Shown here: one piece after another, positions 34,617-43,545 of the stretch
Position numbering within the stretch: position 1 is the first letter of the stretch
Layout of the letters: the number at the start of each line of letters is the position of its first letter
Origin: Dasypus novemcinctus
Taxonomy: Eukaryota; Chordata; Mammalia; Cingulata; Dasypodidae
Assembly (NCBI RefSeq): GCF_030445035.2
Contig: NC_080683.1
Location: 123,427,225 to 123,491,224, forward strand
DNA length: 64,000 nucleotides
Direction of reading: 5' to 3'
Notes under the pieces: model-generated
What the model saw: the letters and a program-made list of their open reading frames with translations, nothing else
Told to the model about the DNA's origin: nothing
The model's database searches: none
Program-made: the position numbers and the translations under genes

Positions 34617-34627
34617 TTTCCAACCTC

Positions 34628-35052
34628 CTTTTTTTTAATTTTCAAGATTTATTTTTATTTATTTCTCTCCTCTGTCCCACCCCACCCCTATAGTCTGCTC
34701 TTGGTGTCCATTCATTGTGTGTTCTTCTGTGTCCGCTTCTATTCTTATCAGTGGCACAGGAATTTGTGTTTCTTTTTGTTGTATCATCTTGTTGTGTCAG
34801 CTCTCCGTGTGTGCGGCACCATTCCTGGGCAGGCTGCACTTTCTTTCGCGCTGGGCGGCTCTCCTTACAGGGCGCACTCCTTGCGCGTGGGGCTCCCTAC
34901 GCGGGGGACACCCCTGCATGGCACGGCACTCCTTGCGCACATAGCACTGCACATGAGCCAGCTCCACATGGGTCAAGGAGGCCCGGGGTTTGAACTGTGG
35001 ACCTCCCATATGGTAGACGGACGCCCTAACCACTGGGCCAAGTCCGCTTCCC
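34628..35052 (-). mobile_element. DAS-like SINE, last before the SINE-free interval
   Basis: Full-length single-head copy. TTTCCAACCTCCTT on the left and TTTTCAACCTTCTT on the right form an imperfect target duplication, which suggests some age. It lies about 0.9 kb before the CpG island. Confidence 0.85.
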
Positions 35053-35309
35053 TGTTTTCAACCTTCTTGAGTTAGATAAATCAATGGCTGTGAGGCTGTT
35101 GTACATTGTTTTAGTGACTAAGAGCCTGAAACACTCCAGTGTGCTGTGATTACCTACTTTAAAAGAGGAAATCTGAGCTTCTGTCCGCTCAGCCGAGGCT
35201 GCAGGTCGGGCAGGCTTTAGGGCTGTGGACTCCCGCCCCGGCTGGGGCCAGGCCAGCAGCTCGGCCGCTCTTTCCCGTGGTGGCCAGCACCCACCCCGTG
35301 GACCCTCGC

Positions 35310-35430
35310 CTCCACTAGACACAAAGTTCTTTAAGGACAAGAGCCCTTCCGGTTTATCTTTGCATCCTGCACAGGCCACCCGACCTGGCAGGGCCCAGGC
35401 TGGGGTATGTCCAGTGAATTAATAAATTAC
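35310..35430 (+). mobile_element. L2 3'-end fragment (probable)
   Basis: AAGTTCTTTAAGGACAAGAG, CTTTGCATCCTGCACAGGCC and CCAGTGAATTAATAAATT follow the order of the L2 3' end ('agctccatgagggcaggg ... aataaat'). Confidence 0.45.
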
Positions 35431-35979
35431 AACCCTTTCCGCCTAATCCTCCGCATTTGCTTCTATGAAGAAAATCGTCAAAACCGTGGAAGCTAAGCTA
35501 GAGACGTCATAAGGGAAACTGAGGAAAGGCCTCCTATCCTTTTTTTCCCAGCTGAGCAGCCCCAGCACTCAGGGACCAGCAGACCCAACAAAATACTAGA
35601 AAATTCTTTCAGAAAAAGTTAAGGGCCCCTGAATTTCTAGTTACGCCATTGCTTTGCCCATCTCCCTTTCTTTTCAGTCTCCAGTTGTGCCTTCTCATTA
35701 TGTGTTGTTCAAATACTTGGGCAAAACATGACTTTCCACTTCAGCTCTCAGGTTGTGGGGGCTGGAGGCGTATTCATTGTCTTGTCCTTGCTGCCTGATA
35801 AACTGTTAACTCTCCAATGTTGAATCAGTTCATATGCCTACCGATTTCAGTCCTCCCTTCCTCTTTGCTTCTTCTAACTGGAAACTTAGGTTGTTGGCTG
35901 TTTATATTTTTCCCCAAGTGGGACGACCATGTAAAACCACCCGGAACACACAGAGTGAAATACGTAAATTAAGAAACAA
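35431..35979. other. Unique sequence upstream of the UTRN CpG island
   Basis: AT-rich to balanced, with no named repeat. Confidence 0.4.
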
Positions 35980-36483
35980 GCGCACCCCCCGCACAACCCC
36001 GGCTCTCGGCGGGGCGCCCGGGCCGACCCCCCGGCTCGGCAGAAGCTCGGGTAGGCTGCGCGGCTCTGGCCCTCAGGAAGCAGAGGGAGAGGCGCGGGGC
36101 GGAAGGTGCTGCGCGTGGGACTGCGTCGACCACGCAATCTCGTCTTCGCTTACTACTAAAAAGGCCCTGAGAACCTCCTCTAAAAGCAGCATATACTTTT
36201 GGAACTAGGAGCAAAAAGTCAGCAAGCCCGGGCGGAGCGAGAGCACCAGAGCGCCCGCGCCAAGGCGAAACCCAGCCGCCGGAGTAGGTGCGCCCCAGGT
36301 TGGCGGGGACGTGACCCCGCTTCCGGGGATCGGAACGCGGGGGCCGCGCGTGGCGGGGCATCGGTGCCAACACCACTCGGGCACGCGCGGGTCGCTCCAG
36401 GGCCGGCGCCGACCGCCTGGGCGCGGTCAGGTGACCCGGTCGCCACGTTCCCGGAGGGAGCCCGCGGGGCCCGCCCGGCTGCG

Positions 36484-36496
36484 CAAAGTTGCTGGG
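36484..36496 (+). promoter_or_regulatory. UTRN: CAAAGTTGCTGGG, possible flank of the utrophin A N-box
   Basis: As I remember the rodent and human promoter, the N-box TTCCGG is followed by AACAAAGTTGCTGGG. The window has CAAAGTTGCTGGG, but the bases before it read GCCCGGCTGCG. If this is the orthologous site, the N-box core keeps CCGG but has lost the leading TT and gained bases. The match rests on memory and needs alignment. Confidence 0.35.
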
Positions 36497-36620
36497 TGGC
36501 GGGCTGCGGGGCACGGGCTCCGGGGGGACCCGGGAAGCGCAGGCCGAGGACCCGCTCTACCAGCCTTGCTCCCCCAGGGAGCACCCGGGGCCCGACCCAA
36601 GTTCCTGCCTGGGGTGGTGT

Positions 36621-36714
36621 GCGCCCACCCTGCCCGGGCCCCCCCCCGCGCCCACCCTGCCCGGGTCCCCCTCGCTCACCCCTGCCCGTGCATCCTGCGC
36701 CCACCCTGCCCGGA
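36621..36714. repeat. Three copies of an 18-bp C-rich repeat in the island
   Basis: GCGCCCACCCTGCCCGGG at 36621-36638 and 36648-36665, and a one-base variant at 36697-36714. A weaker copy (CTCACCCCTGCCCGTG) lies between the last two. Confidence 0.8.
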
Positions 36715-36983
36715 CCCCCGCACTCCCCTCTCTGGTTCCCCCAGCGCCCCCCTGGTGTGCCCGCGGGCCCTCCCTCGGGCCCCCGCGCCCTCCAACCCCC
36801 CCTCCCCCCCCCCCCCCCGGGCCCGCGCCCTCGCCAACAAAGGGCGGCCCGGCGGCGCAGGAGGCGGCGGCAGGAGGCGGAGCCCCGGGCCCGCGCGCTC
36901 TCGCGTCCCGAGTGCGGAGCCGCCTTCCCGGGAGGTGGCGCGGAGAGAGGCCGAGCGGGCAGTTGCGGTGGGCGGTCCCCCTC

Positions 36984-36996
36984 TTCCGGCCACTTG
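36984..36996 (+). promoter_or_regulatory. UTRN: TTCCGG N-box core next to a CACTTG E-box
   Basis: TTCCGG (36984-36989) is the Ets/GABP-binding N-box core used in synapse-specific expression of utrophin. A CANNTG E-box, CACTTG, follows at 36991-36996. A second TTCCGG is at 36321-36326. Short motifs occur by chance in GC-rich DNA, so function is inference. Confidence 0.3.
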
Positions 36997-37200
36997 TGCG
37001 GCCCGAGCGCTGTGCGGGGGCGGCCCCCCGGGAGGCTGCGCGCCGGCGCGGGGGTCCCCGGACTGGGGCGCCGCCTCTCAGAGTCCGGGCAGGAAGCCCG
37101 CTCGAGCCGGCGCGCGCGGGGCGCTCGGTGGCAACTTTCTGCTGCCCGCGCGGCCGCCCCGGCGCGTCCCGAGCGCCGCCCCGGCGCGGCGGCCGAGCAG

Positions 37201-37206
37201 GTAAGC
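37201..37206 (+). other. UTRN: Splice donor of UTRN exon 1A
   Basis: CAG|GTAAGC, matching the consensus at all core positions. It is the strongest donor I see on the + strand in the island. Confidence 0.5.
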
Positions 37207-39589
37207 GCCGCGGGCCGGGCCTCGGCGGGCAGGGGCCGAGCGGCCGCCGGGGAGGGCGCTCGCGACTTGGGCGCGCACTTCCCCGGGGCGGGAGGACGGC
37301 CGGGCGCGGGCAGCCGCCGGGGCCCCGGGCTCCGGCGCCGCCTCCTGCCCCGTCCTGCCGGCGCCGCGGGCGGCGAGTCCGCGCCAAGGGCCCGCCCGGC
37401 CCGCCTGGCGCGGGGGCCCGCGGCGGGAGAGGGCGGGGCCGCGCGGGGGTCCCGGGGCGGGAGCGGCCCCGCGGAGTCCCTGGGCGCGGCCCCCCCGCTG
37501 CCGGCGGTGGCCCTGGCCAGGCGGGGACCTGGCGCCGCGCTGGCCCGGCCCTGGCCCGGAGTCTGCCGCAGCTGCGCCGCCCGGGGCGCCCGCCAGTCCC
37601 CGCCGCGGTCGAGGGCTCGGGCCGGGCGGAGGGAGGGGCGCCCCGGTGCGGGACGGCGGGGCGGGGGCACCTCCTGCGGTCGGAGCCCGGCCCGGGCTGG
37701 GCCCCGCGGTGACGCCCCGCCAAGGGCCCCGGCGCGGGCAGGGCCAGGCGCCCACTCCCGGCCGCCGCCCCAGGGTGCGCGAAGGCGCCGTGCGCGCCCG
37801 CCTCGCCTTTCCTCGGGGGCTGCACTTAGGGAACGCGCGCACGCACTTCTCTCATGCTGCCCCGCAGCTCCCCGGTTATTTTCTCTTTAAGACCCGCAAA
37901 GTTTTCCCTGAAGGCGGTCCCCTCCCTCCGCCCGGGGCTGGCGGCCGCAGCCCCGGGGCCCGTGGGCAGGTTCCAGGGAGAAGCATCTGGCAAAACTTTG
38001 TTGGACTTGTGAGGACGGGGAAGCCCAGGCAGGCCTGGCGCGGGGCAGTGGCCGAGCGCTCCAGCTCCTGCGGCCTCAGTTTCCCCCCGAGGGGGCGCGG
38101 GGCAGGCCGCCCCCTCCGCACTGCCCGGGCCCCAGGGGCGAGCTTCGTCCCACTTCCTGAAACCAGGCCCGGTGGTGGCCCTCACGCCGCAGTCCCGTGG
38201 CCGGCAGAGGCACCGAGTGGCCGGCAGCGCTCAGCGGCCTTCTGCGGGCCTTGTTCCCGGACCCCCTTGCTTGCTCTTTGTCACACGTAAGGGGTTTGAT
38301 TGATCAAGAGGAGAAAACGTGAGAAATTATCTTCATTAAAGTGGCAAAATAAAAGATAATAAGGAAATAGTACGGGGCATGTGCAAATGAAGTAAAGACC
38401 TGGGGAACAGTTTCTCTACCTTCCTTGGGGTGGGAAGAATCTTTGGGGGAGCCCCGAGGTGGCTGCTTGGCTGGGAGCGCCCCAGCAGGAGGGTGTCAGC
38501 AGCGTCCCTCACAGGGAGCAGTTTTCCAGTCAGGGGAACTTTTGTTGGGCAAACCTGATATTCCATAATAAAATTTTATATGTATTCTTCTGAGCAAGTT
38601 TTTGGCCCTTGAATGTATTAAAATGCACTTCAGAATTCAGCAAATCTTTTACGGTTATGTACCCAAAGAAAGGAACTTAATCACATAATAATCCATAAAG
38701 TCGTAACAGTTACAATTTTAAAACTGAGAAAGGCTTTTTATACTCTCATAAAGCCTGGCAGACTTTGAAAACTTACTCACTGCGTCTTGCCTCCGTTACC
38801 TGGCAGGAGAGCCTTTCCTGAAGGTTTTTCTCTCTAATCGCGGTTGCCATCCCCCTCCAACAACACTTAAAAACTTTTTTCTAAAGTGATTTTGATCTCG
38901 TTGTTCTTAGAGCATAGCCCTTTTCTGACATGGTCAGGAAAACAGTATAATTATTAAAATAGTAATGCCGTAGTGTGTGTCCCTGCAGGAAAGGGCTGCG
39001 TTGTCAGCCTGGGCTGGCAGGAGACCCTGGTGCTGAGATCTGAGAATGTGTAGCTTTGTTGACTCTTGCATTCCCAGTTGAGTGGCTGTTTGATTTAATT
39101 GGCCCTTGGGGTCCTCATGAAGGGTGGCCAGGAGGATAGAGCCGGGTGCCCAACTCAGCATCAAATGATGAGCTGGGTGGGGTGTCCCAGGCCCGGGCAG
39201 GGCTGTGAAGGGAAGGTGGTGCTGCAGGTGAACCCCCACCTCTAAGTCCTAAGGTGCTTTGACATTAATTACCAGAGATTCAAATTAGTTTAATCGAGTG
39301 GTGCCTCCACTCTGCAGAATTCCTATGATGTACCTTTCAGAGTAAATCTGCCTCAGTGGATATAACATCCCACTCTCCAGCTTTTTATTTCTAATCTAGA
39401 CCCCTGGGAGCAGACCTGCACAACCAACTGCCCTGTGTCATCTCCACTCACCAGCTCAGAGGCACCTCAGTCAGCAGGTGCCCTGTGTGGACTGGAGCTG
39501 AAAATATTGCCACACTTGATTGCTATTTCATCATGCATCTCCTATGATCCAAGAGTGTCTCCTCACAAGCCACCAAACCACTGACCAAT

Positions 39590-40030
39590 GTTAAAGAAAT
39601 ATGCATTGATCCAGTACTACTGTCTAATACACAGTCCGGATTCTGATTTTCCAAATTGTACCCAAAGTGACCTCTGAGTTTTTTTTTTTAACTCTAAACT
39701 CAGTCGAGGATCACCCTTGGTGTTATGTCTGTTTAGCTTCCTCTTACGGCTTAAGTCCCCTCCTTCTGGGCATTTTGGTTGTTCCTGATCGTGACACTTT
39801 CGAGGCGTCCCTGCCACGTGCTTTGAGGACTTTTCCACCTTCTGCTCCTGCCAGGCTTGTGTGAGCATGTTGTGGGGTCTCGTGTTGCCCATTGAGTCAG
39901 GAGATGCCCGTTATTGGGCATTGTAAGTTCTATCACTTGCTGAAGGTTGGAATGCCCTTGCCATTTTACTATGAAAAATTTTCAGACATACAGAAGAGTT
40001 CAAAGAAAATGTCATCCCAGCCCTCTGTTC
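39590..40030. mobile_element. Old interspersed repeat, L1M-like
   Basis: CTAATACACAGTCCGGATTC, TTGGTGTTATGTCTGTTTAG, CCCGTTATTGGGCATTGTAA and AAAATTTTCAGACATACAGA occur in the order of a common ancient mammalian repeat, probably an L1M 3' end. The subfamily is not assignable by eye. Confidence 0.35.
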
Positions 40031-40450
40031 TTCTCCGGTCTCCCTTTTGCTCTGTCCTGCCAGAGCCTCCGCTGTCCCCCATAGCACCCTGCCCCCTCTA
40101 AGCCAAGAGGATCTTTTAAAGGCAAAGCTGGTCATGTCCTGGGCCCCTGGCTCCCCATGGCTCAGCCCCAGGGACCGAAAGCCTGGCCCGTGGGCCGGGT
40201 CCTGCCGACCTACCTCCCCCAGGTTCCCAGACTTTCCCCTAGTGGCCGTCCACGCCGCCCCTCCCCCAGCGTGCCTTCCCTGGGTCCCTGACTGCTCTGC
40301 ACTTCTTCCTGCCACGCCCCTGTGAGCCGCTTCCCTTTTTCTCTCTCTACCTCCCCTTTTGGCTAACTGAATTCTTGTCATCCTTGAAGACTAAGCTCAC
40401 CCGGTCACTTTGTCCCCAGGACAGGTCAGATGCCTCTGCAGAGGCTCCTG
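40031..40450 (+). mobile_element. L2-like fragment
   Basis: GGATCTTTTAAAGGCAAAGC, ACTGCTCTGCACTTCTTCCT and CATCCTTGAAGACTAAGCTC fit L2 3' region order loosely. Confidence 0.35.
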
Positions 40451-40481
40451 CTACCCTGCAGCCTCCTTTCTAGTGTTTGCA

Positions 40482-41168
40482 GTGAAATGCAGTTGACAGG
40501 AGGAGTCTACCCCACGGGACAGCACCTGTGAGATGCAGTTGACAGGAGGAGTCTACCCCACGGGGCAGCACCTGTGAGATGCAGTTGACAGGTGGAGTCT
40601 ACCCCACGGGACAGCACCTGTGAGATGCAGTTGACAGGAGGAGTCTACCCCATGGGGCAGCACCTGTGAGATGCAGTTGACAGGAGGAGTCTACCCCATG
40701 GGGCAGCACCTGTGAGATGTAGTTGACAGGTGGAGTCTACCCCACGGGGCAGCACCTGTGAGATGCAGTTGACAGGAGGAGTCTACCCCACGAGGGCAGC
40801 ACCTGTGAGATGCAGTTGACAGGAGGAGTCTACCCCACGGGGCAGCACCTGTGAGATGCAGTTGACAGGAGGAGTCTACCCCACGGGGCAGCACCTGTGA
40901 GATGTAGTTGACAGGTGGAGTCTACCCCACGGGGCAGCACCTGTGAGATGCAGTTGACAGGAGGAGTCTACCCCACGGGGCAGCACCTGTGAGATGCAGT
41001 TGACAGGAGGAGTCTACCCCACGGGGCAGCACCTGTGAGATGCAGTTGACAGGAGGAGTCTACCCCACGAGGGCAGCACCTGTGAGATGCAGTTGACAGG
41101 AGGAGTCTACCCCACGGGGCAGCACCTGTGAGATGCAGTTGACAGGAGGAGTCTACCCCACGAGGGCA
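40482..41168. repeat. 46-bp minisatellite, 15 copies
   Basis: The unit runs GAGATGCAGTTGACAGGAGG, AGTCTACCCCACGGGGCAGC, ACCTGT (46 bp, or 47 in units with CGAGGG). Fifteen copies are counted by the TGACAGG core; the last is incomplete. Variants: ACGGGACAGC in units 1 and 3, ATGGGGCAGC in 4 and 5, CGAGGGCAGC in 7, 13 and 15, and a paired GTAGT/GGTGG change in 6 and 10. Units are otherwise nearly identical, so the array expanded recently. It ends 111 bp before the UTRN exon 2 acceptor, inside intron 1. Confidence 0.97.
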
Positions 41169-41261
41169 AGCTTGTACCTTCCATGTGGTAGACCCAGAGT
41201 AAAGCTTTGCTGAACGAATGATTACCGAGTATGTGTATGTAGTAACATAGTCACAACCACA

Positions 41262-41279
41262 CTTTCCCTTTCCTTTTAG
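41262..41279 (+). other. UTRN: Splice acceptor of UTRN exon 2
   Basis: A clean polypyrimidine tract (CTTTCCCTTTCCTTTT) followed by AG at 41278-41279. Possible branch points (GTAACAT, GTCACAA) lie 20-40 bp upstream. Confidence 0.85.
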
Positions 41280-41359
41280 GTGTCAGACTGCTATAGAAAG
41301 CTGAACGTCTCGAAAAGAGACTTGGTGAAGTCTTTGGACTACACTGAAACTCAGCAGAA
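41280..41359 (+). other. UTRN: UTRN exon 2, 5' UTR part
   Basis: Eighty nt between the acceptor and the start codon. There is no upstream ATG, and a TGA at 41345-41347 is in frame with the start, so translation cannot begin further 5' in this frame. It is purine-rich. IRES activity has been reported for the utrophin A 5' UTR; nothing here proves or excludes it. Confidence 0.8.
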
Positions 41360-41438
41360 ATGGCCAAGTTTGGAGAGCACGAAGCCAGGCCTGAGGACGG
41401 ACAGAACGAGTTCAGTGACATCATCAAGTCCAGATCTG
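41360..41438 (+). CDS. UTRN: Utrophin, first coding exon (exon 2 of isoform A), partial CDS
   Basis: Utrophin is the autosomal paralogue of dystrophin. It links cortical F-actin to the dystroglycan complex at neuromuscular and myotendinous junctions and in many non-muscle cells. This exon gives residues 1-26, [20 protein letters not shown] then IIKSRS, plus the first base of an aspartate codon, then the donor G|GTAGGT (phase 1). From memory the human protein begins [20 protein letters not shown], so Tyr4, Ser10, Asp12 and Asn13 differ and the rest is identical. The segment precedes the two calponin-homology domains encoded by the next exons, which lie outside the window. ATG context is G at -3 and G at +4. 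Dystrophin's own N-terminus is clearly different. A second frame open across this exon (from 41280) has no similarity and runs into the intron. Confidence 0.93.
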
Positions 41439-41444
41439 GTAGGT
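41439..41444 (+). other. UTRN: Splice donor of UTRN exon 2
   Basis: TCTG|GTAGGT. The split GA(T/C) codon agrees with the SRSDEH sequence expected across the exon 2-3 junction. Confidence 0.85.
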
Positions 41445-42949
41445 GACGGTGGGTGTTTTCCTTACAAGCAGTGGCTGGTGTTGCAGCGTTCCGTGAGACA
41501 GACGTCTTTGGAGAACCTTCGTTCTGACGGAGGATGATATGTCCCACAGGGTGATGTGGGGTCTCGGGGTGCCCTGCCGTCAGCACTCAGCCCCATTTGG
41601 TCTCGTGTGTTGGCTGGTGTTGCCTGCGGAAGCTGCTCCGTGTTGCTGGACTTCCGCTCGTTTGTGACTTCGCCGTCCAACACAGAAAGGCACCTGAGCA
41701 CGTTTTCTTTGAAGGGTTCTGGGGGAGGAGGAAGCCGCGGCGCCTGGCAGGAAGCACCTTCTCAGGCTTTGCCCGTGCTCACGCGCCCTCATCCCCACCG
41801 TTTTCGGGGCCAGGCCAGACCAGGGAAGTCCTGCCTCGGCTCCCGTTCTTGAAACTTGTCGTGGACCTTTGTGGGATCCAGCTCTTCCCTAGGTAGTCCA
41901 GTAATTGGGGACCTCAGGTTCCCCCGTGCCCCCGGCCTCGCATGTAACCCAGTGCTCTCCATGCTGGCTGCACACGTGACTCTTCTGGGGAGTTTTTAAA
42001 ATGTCCAGATGCCATGGCTCTCCTCCAGGGCAGCCGAATAAAAATCTCTGTATTTTTAAAAAAGCTTTGGATAGGGTGCTGGAGACCAAGCCAGGACAGT
42101 GACCCACCCTGGGTGGCGACTCCTGTAGCCCGGGGGCCCTGCCCGGCGTCTCTGCTTCTGTAGGAAACCTCAGCCCTCCTGCCGAGGGCATCTCGGGGAG
42201 ACGGTCCTGGGCAGGAGGGCCTGGTGGAGCCTGGAGAGCCGCAGTGCTCTGCGAGGCCCCTGCACCTGCAAACACGGTGCCCAAGTGACCTGGGAGCCGC
42301 CTGAGGGGACAGGTTGCATCAGCCTCACTTCAACAGCTGAGAGGAACCAGAGGAGCCTCTTCCTTAGCTGCGTGAACTGTCTTGGTTTTATGTTGGGAGC
42401 TTATTTCTTATTTGTTGGAATCTGCGGAAATATGCACTGAATATAGACTAATAAACTCTGCCCTAACTGTCTGCTGGTGGCAGGGGCGTTGGTTGGTAAC
42501 GATGGTGGCTCTTGCAGATGAGGCTCTAAATACGCAGTGATTGGTGTGAACATCCAGGGGCCTCCTGGGGTTGAGCTTGATGTCCTGTGATAAAGGGGAG
42601 GGTGGTTTGTTCCTCTAAGTCGGGCTCAGAGGAGCTTTATTCCTCTGACTTTGAAGATGTTTCATTCCTTGGAAATTCTTTTGCGTTGAAATGTTTTAGG
42701 ACTATAAGGTACGAACAGGTATAAGGGATTATCAGTATCTCTTTAGGAGTGTAGATTATCTATCCAGAAATATGTAAATATAACAAAGAAGCGAATGGAA
42801 CAGAGACAGTTTAATGTATCTGTGCTTGCCATGCTCTATAAATTGTGGGGAGGTATATTCCTCAATTATTCTCTGAGTCACCCTCCATCAGAGTCAGACT
42901 TTTAAAATGTATAACTAGGTACTTTAACCGTGTCCACAAAAGAAAATTA
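41445..42949. other. Intron 2, unique sequence
   Basis: GC-rich near 41550-42300, then AT-rich. No repeat or exon recognised. Confidence 0.4.
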
Positions 42950-43545
42950 CATGATTAAAAGAATTACCGGGTATAGATACAATGAGCATGTATAACTTCC
43001 AAATAAAGTGATCATTAAGAGGACTGACAACTGCCATGCACTGCTGGGGACAGTGTGGCAGACTCACTGCACTTTTCCACGTGTACGTGCCAATCAGCCC
43101 AGTAATTCTGTTTCTAGAGATGTCCCCTGGGGAATGCACCAAAATGTACATACATGCAGGGATGGCTGCATTATTTATATTAGAAAAATTGGAAACGTCA
43201 CTGCCATAGCAATCCAATATTGGGGGTTGGTTAAGTCATTCTTCCCCAGGTGTTCCGAAAGGAGCACACGTTTTAGGACTGAAAGGACATGGTGGCCCAT
43301 CGCGTTAGGGAAAGTGGTTTAAATTGCCTCTGTTTCCATAACGAAGGGCAGATGAACCGGTCATACAGGATCCCAGCGGAGGTAATTACATTGGGATCTG
43401 TCCACAAAGCGGAAGGTTGCACTTTCCTAAAAGTGGTATGCAGTGCATCTACATGAACATGGAGAGAGGTTCTTGATAAACTGTTAAGTAAAGAGTGTGT
43501 GCCATCCGAGGCCGTTTCGGTGACCAGCACTTTGTAAAACAGCTT
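42950..43545 (+). mobile_element. Old L1M ORF2 end, sense
   Basis: AAATGTACATACATGCAGGG, GGCTGCATTATTTATATTAG, AAAAATTGGAAACGTCACTG and GGGGGTTGGTTAAGTCATTC match the ORF2-end consensus order of L1M. No intact frame. Confidence 0.65.

Larger units (their letters stand above)
36560..37200 (+). other. UTRN: UTRN exon 1A, non-coding (3' boundary only is supported)
   Basis: The 3' boundary is placed at 37200 because GCCGAGCAG|GTAAGC there is a near-perfect splice donor in the right place, strand and distance from exon 2. The 5' end is a guess: it could lie anywhere in about 36500-37000. The exon is expected to be 5' UTR only, because exon 2 carries the start codon with an in-frame stop just before it. 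The reported length of the utrophin A 5' UTR (about 0.5 kb from memory) fits. Other donors in the island cannot be excluded. Confidence 0.45.
35980..38200 (+). promoter_or_regulatory. UTRN: CpG island, probable UTRN promoter A
   Basis: A sharp rise in G+C and CpG density starts near 35980, peaks at 36850-37700, and ends near 38200. There are several GC boxes (GGGCGG at 36230, 37455, 37624 and 37660) and no TATA box. Utrophin A is known to start from a TATA-less, Sp1-dependent CpG-island promoter upstream of a non-coding first exon, and the island lies 4 kb before the recognised utrophin exon 2 on the same strand. The transcription start is not placed. C-runs at 36640-36647 and 36806-36818 and long frames on both strands reflect composition only. 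Confidence 0.75.
37201..41279 (+). other. UTRN: UTRN intron 1
   Basis: It starts in the CpG island and passes through unique DNA (38200-39580), old repeats (39590-40450) and a minisatellite (40482-41168). It ends in the polypyrimidine tract of exon 2. It holds no SINE. The boundary at the left depends on the exon 1A donor. Confidence 0.5.

Noticed and set aside
36199..37890. Open frames of 400-560 residues on both strands across the CpG island
   Set aside because: They overlap on opposite strands, consist of Arg, Ala, Pro and Gly, and follow from GC-rich DNA with few stops. No domain, no homologue recognised, and utrophin exon 1A is non-coding.
40482..41168. CRISPR-like array
   Set aside because: The 46-bp units are contiguous with no unique spacers, and the genome is mammalian. 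It is a minisatellite.
41280..41537. An 85-codon frame overlapping UTRN exon 2
   Set aside because: It lacks an ATG at its start, reads through the splice donor into the intron and has no similarity, whereas the utrophin frame is clear.
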